Shown here: positions 10,409-19,311 of the stretch, one piece after another
Layout: the number at the start of each line of letters is the position of its first letter
Numbering within the stretch: position 1 is the stretch's first letter
Assembly: GCA_963760735.1 (NCBI GenBank)
Contig: CAVXEB010000004.1
Span: 1,674,001 to 1,738,000 of the forward strand
Source: CF-46 sp963760735
GTDB lineage: Bacteria > Chloroflexota > Limnocylindria > Limnocylindrales > CSP1-4
Reading direction: 5' to 3'
Length of the DNA: 64,000 nt
Program-made: the position numbers and the translations under genes
Notes under the pieces: model-generated
What the model was told of the DNA's origin: nothing
Seen by the model: only the letters and a program-made list of their open reading frames with translations
Databases searched by the model: none

Positions 10409-10702
10409 TCAGGCCGGTCTGTCGACCCCGCCTCCGAAGACGACGACGCGGATCCGCGTCTGCTCGATCGCCGGTTCGCCGAGCTCCCAGAGGAAGTCGA
10501 GATACGCCCGGTCCGGCAGCGGACCCTCGGGGTGGAACCGCATCCCGCCGGAGCGGATCGCCCTCGCGTGCAGCGTCAGTCGCGCGACCAGGTCGTCGGC
10601 AGCCTCCTCGAGCGTCCGCCCGTTGCCGTAGGTCCACTCGCCCAGCTCGAGGCGGATCCCCATCCCCGCGACGCGGGTGCGAAGGAGCGGGATCGCATCC
10701 AT
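10409..10702 (-). CDS. Conserved-looking small hypothetical protein
   Basis: This 97-residue protein is not recognised. It is soluble in appearance, with an Arg/Glu-rich start (RLELGEWTYG), a helix (LEEAADDLVARLTLHARAI) and a beta-like end (IRVVVFGGG). Third codon positions are strongly G/C, as in its neighbours, which supports coding. No Shine-Dalgarno is seen; a CATCAT box 8 bases before the ATG may be a leaderless -10. It lies in the same direction as the sulfatase operon, but about 120 bases upstream of it, so it may be separate. Confidence 0.55.
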   Translation of the reverse strand: MDAIPLLRTRVAGMGIRLELGEWTYGNGRTLEEAADDLVARLTLHARAIRSGGMRFHPEGPLPDRAYLDFLWELGEPAIEQTRIRVVVFGGGVDRPA

Positions 10703-10841
10703 CGCGCCGAATGATGGCGGACGCGGCCGGCCGAAGCCATCGCCGGAAGGTCCCAGTTGCGCCGATCGAGGGGCCCGCGTTCCTCGCGGCCCGTCGTCGG
10801 GACGCCGGCGTCGCGAGGTCTCGCGGATGTCGGCGGCCCGC

Positions 10842-11234
10842 TCAGGTCTCGATGCCGAAGGCTCGCTTCGTCCGTGGCATCAGCGTGTAGCCGAAGATCA
10901 CGAGGTTGAGGATGAAGCTCGCCGACAGGTCCGTCGTCGCGGTCGGCGTGAAGATCAAGTTGATGAAGTCGAAGGTCAGGTTGAACCCGCTGACGATCAG
11001 CAGGAACAGCCAGGCCTCCGGGTTGACGCTCCACAGCGCCTGGATGACCCACACCCAGATCCAGATCATCAACGCCCACATCAGTACGTACCACAGGCTG
11101 AAGTCGTGCACGTAGTTCTGCCCGATCACGTAGGGCACGATTCCGAGGGCCTGGAGCAGGTGGACGATCGCCAGCGCGAGGGCAACGCACGCCAGGACGG
11201 CGAGGACGGTCACCGCGATCGGTCGCTTGGTCAT
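10842..11234 (-). CDS. Small four-helix membrane protein, unknown function
   Basis: The protein has 130 residues and four hydrophobic segments: about residues 7-30, 45-70 (WYVLMWALMIWIWVWVI), 76-95 and 105-120, with a positive C-terminal tail (PRTKRAFGIET). The short polar loops fit an integral membrane protein with both ends in the cytoplasm. GGAGGA stands 5 bases before the ATG, so the start is secure. Residue pattern and length resemble small uncharacterised DUF-type membrane proteins of actinobacteria and Chloroflexota; no function is suggested. Confidence 0.75.
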   Translation of the reverse strand: MTKRPIAVTVLAVLACVALALAIVHLLQALGIVPYVIGQNYVHDFSLWYVLMWALMIWIWVWVIQALWSVNPEAWLFLLIVSGFNLTFDFINLIFTPTATTDLSASFILNLVIFGYTLMPRTKRAFGIET

Positions 11235-11417
11235 GCGTTCCTCCGGGCTCGGACGTCGCTCGGCGTCGGCTGACGACGACCCGAGCCGCCCGCGCGACCA
11301 TGGCTGACGACGGCGGACGCGACCCGGACGCTAGTCCGCGTGCCAAAGATCAGCGAGGGCGCGCACCCCACGAGCAACCTAGGGGTCCACGCCGGAGAGA
11401 TCGCGGTGGCGGGCTCG

Positions 11418-11423
11418 TATGAT
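11418..11423 (+). promoter_or_regulatory. Candidate -10 box (TATGAT)
   Basis: TATGAT matches the sigma-70 -10 consensus at five of six bases and lies about 70 bases before the ATG at 11492, in the divergent gap between two membrane-protein genes. No convincing -35 box is seen 16-18 bases upstream. Confidence 0.4.
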
Positions 11424-11491
11424 CGCGACAGGTCGGCCCCGCGCCCGTCCGGGCGTCGGGTGCCGTTCCGACGCTCCGCCGAGGGACCACC

Positions 11492-12308
11492 ATGGCCCAG
11501 TCCGCACCGACTGACGCTCCCCCCTTCAAGGTCGTCCAGCCGTCGACCCCGCGGTCGGCCACGGCCGCCCAGGTCGCCGGCGTTGTCGGCGTCGTGATCT
11601 GCATCGCGCTGGTCGTCCTGACGTGGATCGCCCTGGTGCGGTTCGGCAGCGCCGTCAACGATCTCGGGGACGGCGTGAACTCGGCCTTCAACCGGGCGAC
11701 CGACGCGACGGCCAACGTCGCCGGGAAGCTGGACGCCGCGGCGGTCACCGCCGGAACCATCACCACTGACGCGAGCACCGCCGCCACTACACCGACGCCG
11801 GACGCCATCTCGCGGCTGTCGAACCGCGTCGGCCAGTTCGCCGACAGCTACCGCGGCCTGCGCGTCCAGTACGGCGAGATCCGGGAGAACGTGACCGGCG
11901 CGATCTCGTCGCTCCAGCGGGTCGCTCGAATTCGTGCCCGGTCTGGACGTGCCATCGCAACCGGTCGACGCCCTGGCTGCGGTCGATGCGAAGCTCCAAT
12001 CGATCGACGACTCCATCACCTCGGCGTGGCAGGGGCTCCAGAGCACCGCGTCGAACGCCGCTGCCACCGCGGTCGCGGCGGCGACGACGAAGATCCAGAG
12101 CGTCCTGACCGAGACGAGCGCCGCGGTGCGCAGCCTGAACGACCGTCTCGTCGCTGCCCAGACAAAGTCTGCGAGCGCGGTGGACTCCCTCCGGACGATC
12201 CTGATCATCGTGGCGATCGTGATCACGATCCTGCTCGCGTGGATCCTGATTCTGCACCTCGCACTCTGGCGCCTCGGCCGTCACTGGCGCGCGGAAGCCA
12301 GGGCCTGA
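11492..12308 (+). CDS. Membrane-anchored coiled-coil protein, frameshifted near 11919
   Basis: After joining two frames the protein has 271 residues: an N-terminal transmembrane segment (about 28-50, VAGVVGVVICIALVVLTWIA), a long Ala/Thr/Ser-rich helical middle resembling chemoreceptor-like or apolipoprotein-like coiled coil, and a C-terminal transmembrane segment (TILIIVAIVITILLAWILIL) with a basic tail. The first frame loses sense after SSLQR at about 11920, while the second is blocked upstream by a TGA near 11892, so the shift lies between about 11895 and 11934. Deleting one G from the GGG run at 11919-11921 restores SSLQRSLEFVPGLD. GAGGG lies about 8 bases before the ATG. Function unknown; a structural envelope protein is one possibility. 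Confidence 0.7.
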
Positions 12309-12354
12309 CCCTCGAGCCGGCTCCGACGGCCTGCTGATCGGCCGGCGCCCAGGG

Positions 12355-12384
12355 CCGGGCGCCCAGGGCGGGGCGGGCGCCCGG
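12355..12384. terminator. Bidirectional hairpin terminator candidate
   Basis: A perfect 10-bp stem (CCGGGCGCCC at 12355-12364, GGGCGCCCGG at 12375-12384) with a 10-base loop lies in the 82-base gap between convergent genes. There is no U-run on either side. Confidence 0.6.
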
Positions 12385-12390
12385 GACTCC

Positions 12391-13449
12391 TCAGCCGACG
12401 GGCTGGGTCGACTTCGAGGTGGGTTCGCGGATCGCCGCGGCCGCGTCCTTGGCCGCCTCCTTCTCGATCAGGTCGGCGATGACGAGCGCCTCGGCTGCCT
12501 CCTCGGCGGCCCCCTCCTCGATCAGCTGGGCTGCGACGAGCGCCCGGACGGCATCGATGGCCGCGGCGCGCTTGATGACCGCCGCCGCCGCGACGACGTC
12601 CTCGGCTTCCTCGGTCGCCGACTCCTCGACATCCGCCACCATGACCACCACGTCCTCGGCTTCCTCGGTCGCCAATTCCTCGACGTCCATCGCCATCGCC
12701 ACGATCTGTTCCGCGTGCGCCTTCGCGGCGTCCTCGATCAGGCCGGCCTCGATCAGCGTCACCGCGACGTCCGCCGCAGCGGCGTCCTCGATCGCCAGCG
12801 CGGCGGCGACCGTGTCGGCAACCTCCTCGAGCGCCAGCTCCTCGATCAGGTCGCGCTCGGCGAGCGTCTGCGCGATGTCCATCGCGGCGGCGTACTGGAC
12901 CGCCTCGGCCGCCTCGATCGCCGCCTCGGCGTCGATGCGGGCGCGGAGCTCGTCGCCGACGATCGCGATCGCCTCGGGCGTGATCATCGCCTGCATCAGC
13001 GTTCGGCCCCCGTTGGTCCGGACGGCGTCGCGCAGGCGGGTCGCCCAGTGATGCTCGACGACCACGACCGCGGCGGCGCTGCCGGGCGGGATCGAATCGG
13101 CGAGCTGGGACAGCTGCTGGCCGCTCAGACCCGCGTCGCGCTCAGCGACCCGTTCCATGCCCAGCTCCATCCCGACCTCCGCCCCCTCGGCGCCGCCGGC
13201 CCGCAGGCCGATCAGGCCGCCCGCCACGGCGCCCAGCCGGAGCCGCTCCCCCTCGGACAGGTCGGTCGCATGCATCGTGCTCGAGATGCTGCCGTTCTTG
13301 TCCTTCTCGACGAAGAGGACGTCGATCAGCCGGATGATGCCGCGCTTCCGGACACGCCGCAGCTCCGCCATGATCTGCCCGGTCTGCTCGAACTTGTCGA
13401 ACCCGACGACGAAGACCTGGATCGGTCCGGTCACCTGCTTGGATGCCAT
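12391..13449 (-). CDS. DUF6325-like protein with a long Ala/Glu-rich repetitive C-terminus
   Basis: The protein has 352 residues. Residues 1-150 match the DUF6325 pattern: GPIQVFVVGFDKFEQTGQIM, then RGIIRLIDVLFVEKDKNG, then a late VVVVEHHWATRLRDAV segment. The remaining 200 residues are almost only Ala, Glu, Val, Ile, Asp and Leu, predicted helical, in imperfect repeats such as EELATEEAEDVV / EESATEEAEDVV; the DNA repeats too (12597-12690). The domain is typical of actinobacterial and chloroflexal membrane-associated stress proteins of unknown action; the helical extension is unusual. Start ATG 13449 has GAGG 8 bases upstream; the in-frame TTG 13455 is too close to it. Confidence 0.8.
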   Translation of the reverse strand: MASKQVTGPIQVFVVGFDKFEQTGQIMAELRRVRKRGIIRLIDVLFVEKDKNGSISSTMHATDLSEGERLRLGAVAGGLIGLRAGGAEGAEVGMELGMERVAERDAGLSGQQLSQLADSIPPGSAAAVVVVEHHWATRLRDAVRTNGGRTLMQAMITPEAIAIVGDELRARIDAEAAIEAAEAVQYAAAMDIAQTLAERDLIEELALEEVADTVAAALAIEDAAAADVAVTLIEAGLIEDAAKAHAEQIVAMAMDVEELATEEAEDVVVMVADVEESATEEAEDVVAAAAVIKRAAAIDAVRALVAAQLIEEGAAEEAAEALVIADLIEKEAAKDAAAAIREPTSKSTQPVG

Positions 13450-13549
13450 GGTCAACGCCTCACGAAGGTGGGGATGGGGCTACTGGACCAGCGCCGCGGC
13501 CGGGGTCGCCGCCCGGCTCGGGGCTCGGGCGGCGACCCAGGGTCGCGGG

Positions 13550-13816
13550 TCAGACGTTCGATTCGCGCGCCGCCCAGAGGGCGAACAGGCGGAGGAAATG
13601 GCCCATCCCGGCCACGATCAGGGCCAGGAAGATCGGCCCACCGATGGCGGCCAGGGACAGCCCGAGGGACTGCAGGACGTTGAACTGCGGCGACGATGTC
13701 AGGTCGATCCACCAGAAGATGCCGGAGATGATCGCGTAGAACACGAAGAACCAGCCGACCCAGACGAACACGGTCGCCACGCTCGCGAGACGCCTGGCTT
13801 CTGCGCGGATGTCCAT
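13550..13816 (-). CDS. Small two-to-three-helix membrane protein
   Basis: The protein has 88 residues with hydrophobic segments at about 14-37 (VFVWVGWFFVFYAIISGIFWW) and 50-75 (LSLAAIGGPIFLALIVAGMGHFL). A short amphipathic basic N-terminus (MDIRAEARRLAS) suggests a cytoplasmic start. GGAGG lies 11 bases and a GAGGG motif just before the ATG. It is 101 bases upstream of the DUF6325 gene on the same strand and may share its transcript. I recognise no family. Confidence 0.7.
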   Translation of the reverse strand: MDIRAEARRLASVATVFVWVGWFFVFYAIISGIFWWIDLTSSPQFNVLQSLGLSLAAIGGPIFLALIVAGMGHFLRLFALWAARESNV

Positions 13817-13955
13817 CCCTCATCCTCCGTTCGGCAGGGCCAGGTCCACGGCCTTGCTCGGACACCGAAGATTGCCCATCGCGGCAGCCGTCGTGGATGG
13901 CGCGGGCAGGCGTCCGGGTGGGGTCCGCGCACGCCTCTTTGGCTCCCTGGGGCGG

Positions 13956-14921
13956 TCAGGCGGTCGGGCGCACCACGCAACGGAAGCCGATATGGCCCGT
14001 CGACGAGTCGATCGCCTGCGCCTGCCGCGCGGCAGGTCGGTACCGCAGGCAGTAGTTCGGCGCGCACAGGTGGGAGCCACCCTTCGTCACCTTGCGTGGG
14101 ATGGTCTCGCCCGGCCTGCCGACCTCGAAGCTCGCGTCGGGCGACGTGATCCGGGGGTTGGTCGCCGGCCCGCAACAGGCGTGCTGGGGCTCCTCGTGCC
14201 TCGGCGAATAGAAGTCGGACGTCCATTCCCAGACGTTGCCGGCCATGTCGAACAGGCCGTAGCCGTTCGGCGGGAACGTGCCGACCGGCGACGTCCCCTC
14301 GTACTTGTCGTCGAGCGTGTTCTGCCACGGGAACTCGCCCTGCCAGGTGTTGGCCATCATCCGGCCGCGCGGCGCGAACTCGTCACCCCACGTGTAGACC
14401 TTGCCCTCGAGCCCGCCGCGCGCGGCGTACTCCCACTCGGCCTCGGTCGGCAGCGACTTGCCGGCCCATCTCGCGTAGGCCTCGACGTCGTCCCAGGCCA
14501 CGTGGGTCACCGGATGACGGTCGCGGCCGTCGAGCGTGCTCGCCGGGCCCTCCGGGTGGCGCCAGCTCGCCCCGGGCACGTAGGCCCACCAGTTCCGGTA
14601 GTCATCGAGGTTGACCGGACCGCGGGTCCGCTGGAACACGAGGGAGCCGGGCACGAGCAGCTCGGGATCGGCCTCGGGGTAGTCGGCCGGGTCGAGCGGT
14701 CGCTCGGCGACCGTGACGTGGCCCGTCGCCTTCACGAAGCGGCGGAACTCGGCGACGGTCACCTGGTGGACGTCGATCCAGAACCCGTCGACCGCGACCT
14801 CGTGGATCGGTCGCTCCTCGGGATAGAACTGGTCGGAGCCCATCTGGAACGAGCCGCCGCCGATCCAGGCCATGTCCTTCGTGCTGGTCGCGGCCGGCGG
14901 CGTCGGTTCGGCGATCGTCAT
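13956..14921 (-). CDS. Formylglycine-generating enzyme (SUMF1/EgtB/PvdO-type)
   Basis: The protein has 321 residues, the usual length for a bacterial formylglycine-generating enzyme (FGE). Family landmarks are present in order: IGGGSFQMGSDQFYPEERP near the start, HQVTVAEFRRF, PVTHVAWDDVEAYARW, LPTEAEWEYAARGG, GLFDMAGNVWEWTSDFY, and KGGSHLCAPNYCLRYR. C286 and C291 match the two copper-binding cysteines of true FGEs, so it should oxidise the Cys of CxPxR-type motifs to formylglycine, activating sulfatases such as those at 4610-10287. That pairing is inferred from family knowledge and from the genes being about 3.7 kb apart. Its ATG overlaps the stop of the receiver-domain gene (ATGA). Confidence 0.93.
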   Translation of the reverse strand: MTIAEPTPPAATSTKDMAWIGGGSFQMGSDQFYPEERPIHEVAVDGFWIDVHQVTVAEFRRFVKATGHVTVAERPLDPADYPEADPELLVPGSLVFQRTRGPVNLDDYRNWWAYVPGASWRHPEGPASTLDGRDRHPVTHVAWDDVEAYARWAGKSLPTEAEWEYAARGGLEGKVYTWGDEFAPRGRMMANTWQGEFPWQNTLDDKYEGTSPVGTFPPNGYGLFDMAGNVWEWTSDFYSPRHEEPQHACCGPATNPRITSPDASFEVGRPGETIPRKVTKGGSHLCAPNYCLRYRPAARQAQAIDSSTGHIGFRCVVRPTA

Positions 14922-15298
14922 TCGGCAGGCGTGGCGGGCAGGTGGTGCTGGTCCCAGAGAGCCCGGAGGAGGGTCGGGCGCAGGTCCTCCTTGCGGACAA
15001 AGGCCGACGCGCCGCACATCTCGCCCGGGTCGCCGACGAGGGCGTCGTCCGCCGCAGAGACCAGCACGATGAGGATTTCCGGCTGGAGGGGCGCGATCCG
15101 TCGCGCCGCCTCGTAGCCGTCGATGTCCGGGAGACGGACGTCCATCAGCACGAGGTCGGGATGCAGCCGTCGGGCGGCGAGAACGCCTTCCTCGCCGGTC
15201 GTGGCCTCACCAACGGCCTCGAACCCGTCGGTCGCGGCGATCAATGCGCGCGCGGCCTCGCGGAACGTTCCGTGGTCGTCGACTGTGAGGACCCGCAC
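14918..15298 (-). CDS. Stand-alone response-regulator receiver protein
   Basis: The protein has 126 residues, a single CheY-like receiver: acidic pair DD near the start (VLTVDDHGTF), phospho-acceptor Asp in LVLMDVRLPDIDGYE, Thr/Ser switch position in VLVSAADD and Lys in FVRKED. No output domain follows. GTG 15298 gives the standard MRVLTVDD start, with a GGTGGG purine run upstream; further in-frame GTGs extend to 15319. The 4-base overlap with the formylglycine-generating enzyme gene implies translational coupling, an odd pairing. The cognate kinase is not adjacent. Confidence 0.85.
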   Translation of the reverse strand: MRVLTVDDHGTFREAARALIAATDGFEAVGEATTGEEGVLAARRLHPDLVLMDVRLPDIDGYEAARRIAPLQPEILIVLVSAADDALVGDPGEMCGASAFVRKEDLRPTLLRALWDQHHLPATPAE

Positions 15299-15490
15299 CG
15301 AGCCCACCACCCACCTCACGTGTCCGTGGCGACGTCATACGGATCGCGCCACCGGTCCGCCGATCGGAGGTTCGGTCAGCGCGACGCCGCCGCCAATGGC
15401 GTGCACCGGTCTCCTCACGATGGCGCCCGCATCGGTCATGCAAGGGAGGTGGGCGCCCATGCACCCGGCGGGCCGAGCCGCGCCGACTCG

Positions 15491-16264
15491 TCAGTTGTCG
15501 GACGCGGACAGGAACATCAGGACGGCGGTGACCCGGCGGCTGACGATCTCGTCGTCCTCGAGGCAGAGCTTCTGGAAGATCGCCCCGACATGCTTCTCGA
15601 CCGCCCGCTTCGTCAGCACGAGCGACTCGGCGATCGAGGCGTTGCTCCGGCCCTCGGCCATCTCGGCCAGGACCTCTCGCTCGCGTGGCGTCAGGTCGTC
15701 GAGCGGCGACGATCGACGCTGGCGGTCGACGACCAGCAGCTCCTGGACCAGGCTCGGGTCGATCGTCGTGCCGCCCTGGGCGACGACCTCGATCGCGGCA
15801 AGGAGCTCGTTCCGGTCGTGGACCCGCTCCTTCAGGAGATAGCCGCGACCCTCGGCGCCGTCCTCGAGCAGGGCGAGGGCGTAGGCGGCCCCGGCGTACT
15901 GACTGAGGATCACCACGCCGATCTCGGGGTGCGTCTCGCGCAGCCGTCGGGCGACGCGGATGCCCTCGTCGTCGCCGGTCGGCGGCATCCGGATGTCGGT
16001 GATCACGACGTCGGGTGGGTTGGCGTCGACCGCGGCGAGCAGGGCGTCGCCGTCGGCGCACGAGGCGATGAGGTCGATGGCATCGAGGGGCGCAAGGACC
16101 TCGTTGAGGCCCTCCCGCATCAGGTACGAGTCATCGGCGACCGCGACCCGGATCGGGTGGTCGACCGCGGTCCGGCCGACCGGCGCGTAATCGCTCGTCG
16201 TGCGGGCGCGCGCGATCAGTGTCCCGATCGACGGACTCGTGGCGTGATGGCTCGAGACGACCAT
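15491..16264 (-). CDS. NarL/FixJ-family response regulator
   Basis: The protein has 257 residues: a 35-residue extension, a receiver domain (IRVAVADDSYLMREGL onward, with acceptor Asp in VVITDIRMP) and a C-terminal LuxR helix-turn-helix (LTPREREVLAEMAEGRSNASIAESL). The HTH carries the usual four-helix pattern, so it is a DNA-binding transcription regulator. GGGAG precedes the ATG by about 7 bases. No kinase is adjacent; the nearest is at 22164. The receiver lies closer to the DesR/NreC type than to OmpR. Confidence 0.9.
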   Translation of the reverse strand: MVVSSHHATSPSIGTLIARARTTSDYAPVGRTAVDHPIRVAVADDSYLMREGLNEVLAPLDAIDLIASCADGDALLAAVDANPPDVVITDIRMPPTGDDEGIRVARRLRETHPEIGVVILSQYAGAAYALALLEDGAEGRGYLLKERVHDRNELLAAIEVVAQGGTTIDPSLVQELLVVDRQRRSSPLDDLTPREREVLAEMAEGRSNASIAESLVLTKRAVEKHVGAIFQKLCLEDDEIVSRRVTAVLMFLSASDN

Positions 16265-16400
16265 GCGCTGGCTCCCCCTGAGCGCCGACCTCCTCCGGTC
16301 GTGCGGCCCGGCGTGCCGGGACTCGACCCTACCCTAGTCGATGGCAACGGGCAAGAGAGGCTCGTTCCGCAATGGCGGGCGAGCCCGGCGCGGGTTCGGG

Positions 16401-18251
16401 TCAACCGTTCGGCCGGGACCCTGCCAGCTCCTGCTCGGGATCGGCGGAGGCCTCGACGAGCCACGCGTTCGCCTCGCTGATCGCCTTCCGCGTCGACTCG
16501 CCGAGGATCGGGGTCATCGTCTCGAGCCGGACCGTGCCACCGATGTCGAGCTTCCCGCTTCGGACCATCTGCTCGCGGACGTGGCTGTCGACCCCGGTCA
16601 GGTAGATCCGGCCGCCGACCGACGCCAGTCGGCCGGCGTAGCGGTCGACGACCTCGATGAACGTCGCGCCGACCTTCGTCCGGCCCCGGAGCCGGAGGAT
16701 CACGACCGGGCGGGTCGATCCCTCGGGGATCGGCAGCATCCGGGCGAACGTCCGGGCGCCGGCATAGAACATGCTGCCGTGGATGTCGAGGACCGTCGTG
16801 GTCTCGCTCCGCAGGCGCTCCTGCGGTGGCCGCTCCTCGACCAGTCCGTCGGGCCGCTCGATGAGCTCGGTGATCGACACGTCCATGGATGACTGGTAGA
16901 GGTTCAGCAGCGTCGAGAGCACGATCCCGATCCCGACGGCTGCCTGGATCGGCAGGGCGAGCGTCGCGGCGAATGTCGCCACGATCGCGATCCTCGAGAT
17001 CAGGCCGGTGCGCCAGATGACGAGGAACTCGTCGACCTTGATCGTGTTGAGACCGGCGACGATCAGGAGGCCCGCGAGGGCCGGCATCGGGACGAGCTCC
17101 ACGACGGGTGACAGGAACAGCAGGATCAGGAGCACGAAGATCCCGGCGAGGATGGCCGCCCACCGCGATCGGGATCCGGACGAGACGCTCAGCGCCGTCC
17201 CGCTGACCGACGCGCCGACCGGGATGCCGCCGAACAGCCCGCTCGTGGTGTTGGCCGCGCCCTGGGCGATGAAGTCGCGCGACGGCTGGGTCGGCCGGCC
17301 ACCGGATGGCGGGAAGCTCTCGGCGACGCCCGCGCCCTGGACGAGGATGATCGCCGCGACCGCGAATGCGCCGGTGATGATCTCGACGCTGAGCAGGTCG
17401 ATCGACGGGATGGACGGCCGTGGCAGGCCCTGGGGGATGTCGCCGACGTCCTCGACGATCCGGACGTCAAGCGCGAAGGCCAGGACGATGATCGTCGGGA
17501 TCGCGATCGCGATCAGCGGGCCGATCTTGCCGAGGAAGCCGGGCAACCGAAGGCTGACGATCGCGATCGTGAGAAGGCCGAGGGCGAGAGACATCACCTG
17601 GATCTCGGCGGGGTGGGTCACCACGTCGATGGCCTTGGCGAGATTGCCGCTGCCGGTCGGGGACGTCCCGGTGATCGCCCCGAACTGGCCGAGGACAATC
17701 AGCACGGCGACGCCGGTCAGGAACCCGACCATCACCGAGTGCGAGACGAAGTGGGTGAGCCGGCCGAGGCGGAGCACCCCGGCGAGGATCTGCATCAGGC
17801 CCGCGATGAACACCACCAGGACCAGGGCCGCCGCGCGACTGTCGACCGGGATTCCGGCCACGGCGGCGCCGCCCGAGAGCGAGCCGGCGCTCGTCGTCGT
17901 GACGACCATGAGCGGCGAGGCGACAAGGAGACCGCCGACGACGGGTCCGACGGCGACCGAGTAGAGCCCGGCGATCGGATTGACGCCGGCGAGGAGCGCC
18001 GAGGCCATCCCGTCCGGAACGCTCCCGATCGCTCCGACCATGCCCGCAATCGCGTCGTCACGGATCGTGGCCCGGTGCGGCCCGACATCGCGAGCGATGG
18101 CGACGACCTCGCGCAGACGGCTCGTGCCGACGGTCGAGCCGCCCGTGGCACCGGTGTCCTCCGGCCCGGGCGCGTCGGCGTCGGGGTTGTCGTGCGGTGG
18201 GTTCGCCCCGCCGCCTTCGTCCGGTCGCTCCGGGGCGGGGAGCTTCGTCAT
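16401..18251 (-). CDS. SulP family anion transporter with C-terminal STAS domain
   Basis: The protein has 616 residues. After a Pro/Asp/Gly-rich N-terminus come about 12 hydrophobic segments from residue 68 (AGMVGAIGSVPDGMASALLAGV, the SulP signature region) to about 440, then a STAS domain (TTVLDIHGSMFYAGARTF to about residue 595). SulP proteins carry sulfate, bicarbonate, chloride or related anions across the membrane; the STAS domain regulates transport. With sulfatases nearby, sulfate is a reasonable guess, but bicarbonate is equally open. ATG 18251 lacks a clear Shine-Dalgarno; it follows an HdeD-like gene by 31 bases, so the two are probably one operon. Confidence 0.88.
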   Translation of the reverse strand: MTKLPAPERPDEGGGANPPHDNPDADAPGPEDTGATGGSTVGTSRLREVVAIARDVGPHRATIRDDAIAGMVGAIGSVPDGMASALLAGVNPIAGLYSVAVGPVVGGLLVASPLMVVTTTSAGSLSGGAAVAGIPVDSRAAALVLVVFIAGLMQILAGVLRLGRLTHFVSHSVMVGFLTGVAVLIVLGQFGAITGTSPTGSGNLAKAIDVVTHPAEIQVMSLALGLLTIAIVSLRLPGFLGKIGPLIAIAIPTIIVLAFALDVRIVEDVGDIPQGLPRPSIPSIDLLSVEIITGAFAVAAIILVQGAGVAESFPPSGGRPTQPSRDFIAQGAANTTSGLFGGIPVGASVSGTALSVSSGSRSRWAAILAGIFVLLILLFLSPVVELVPMPALAGLLIVAGLNTIKVDEFLVIWRTGLISRIAIVATFAATLALPIQAAVGIGIVLSTLLNLYQSSMDVSITELIERPDGLVEERPPQERLRSETTTVLDIHGSMFYAGARTFARMLPIPEGSTRPVVILRLRGRTKVGATFIEVVDRYAGRLASVGGRIYLTGVDSHVREQMVRSGKLDIGGTVRLETMTPILGESTRKAISEANAWLVEASADPEQELAGSRPNG

Positions 18252-18282
18252 CGGAGTCCGACGAGCGACGGCGAGGGCTCGA

Positions 18283-19104
18283 TCACGACCCCGGCGTGGC
18301 TCCCGCGTCGTCGGCGTGTTCGGCCTCACCGGCGTCGGCGACGTCGGCGCCTTCGGGCGCCACAGCTGACGCGGCGGCGGACGGCCCGGAGTCCTCCGGA
18401 GGCTCGTCGATCGGCGTCGCCGCGGCCACGGCTGCAGGCGGGGCGGCGGGGGCGGCAGGGACCACCGGGGCGGCGGGGGCGGGTGGGGCAGCGGCCGGCG
18501 CCATCGACGGGGATGTCGTCGCCGCGACGGCGGCTGCGGCCGCTCGACGCCGCCGGCCGCGCTCGGCGAAGGCGATCCCGACCGACAGGATGCCGCCAAC
18601 CAGCGCGACGATGCCGATGACGAAGGGCAGTGACGCCGCGCCGATCAGCGGGTTCATCACGAGGACGCCTCCGAGGACGATCGAGACCAACCCGAGGGCG
18701 ACGCCGGTCCACATCCGGACGGCGAACGAACGGACCATCACCAGCACGCCGTTGACGATGCCGAAGATGCCGATCACGAGCACCAGGGTGGTCGGGACGA
18801 GAACCGCGGCCCACATCGGGTGGGCGATGACCGCGATGCCGGCGGCGACGCCGATGATCCCCGCGAAAAGCTTCCAGCCCGAGTGCCGGCGGTCGCCGAA
18901 CAGCCCGACCAGATCGAGAATGCCGGTCACCAGCCAGTAGATCCCCGCGAGCTGGACGAGGACGACGAGCGTCGCCCCGGGCGCCGTCAGGCACAGGACG
19001 CCGAGGACCACCAGTGCGATCCCCTGCACGATCCCGAGCCACCACGGCAGCTCGTCGGTGGATGCGGTCGTCGGAACGCTGGTTGCCGGAACGCTGGTTG
19101 CCAT
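18283..19104 (-). CDS. HdeD-like DUF308 membrane protein with Ala/Pro-rich tail
   Basis: The protein has 273 residues. Six short hydrophobic segments arranged as three repeats (about 20-40, 45-60, 77-95, 98-115, 127-147 and 150-170) match the DUF308/HdeD family of acid-resistance membrane proteins. The last 90 residues are almost only Ala, Pro and acidic residues and are probably disordered in the cytoplasm; such tails are not part of the basic family. GGGAG lies 9 bases before the ATG. SulP transporter follows in the same direction, which could link both to acid or anion homeostasis (inference). Confidence 0.85.
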   Translation of the reverse strand: MATSVPATSVPTTASTDELPWWLGIVQGIALVVLGVLCLTAPGATLVVLVQLAGIYWLVTGILDLVGLFGDRRHSGWKLFAGIIGVAAGIAVIAHPMWAAVLVPTTLVLVIGIFGIVNGVLVMVRSFAVRMWTGVALGLVSIVLGGVLVMNPLIGAASLPFVIGIVALVGGILSVGIAFAERGRRRRAAAAAVAATTSPSMAPAAAPPAPAAPVVPAAPAAPPAAVAAATPIDEPPEDSGPSAAASAVAPEGADVADAGEAEHADDAGATPGS

Positions 19105-19311
19105 CGGTCGACGCTCCCGTCCGTGCGGCCCCGGCGCCCCGGCGCCCGGTCCTCGTCCGATCCTAGGCGGGCTCCCGACCGACGGCCCAGCGGGCCGACA
19201 CGCGGCGGGGAGGCGTGCACGCCCCATGCCCCATGGTGGCCGGCGTCTTGCGTCCTGCGGCTCGCGATGGAATGCTCACGTCGCCCAGCCACCGCACGAG
19301 CGAGAGAACGA

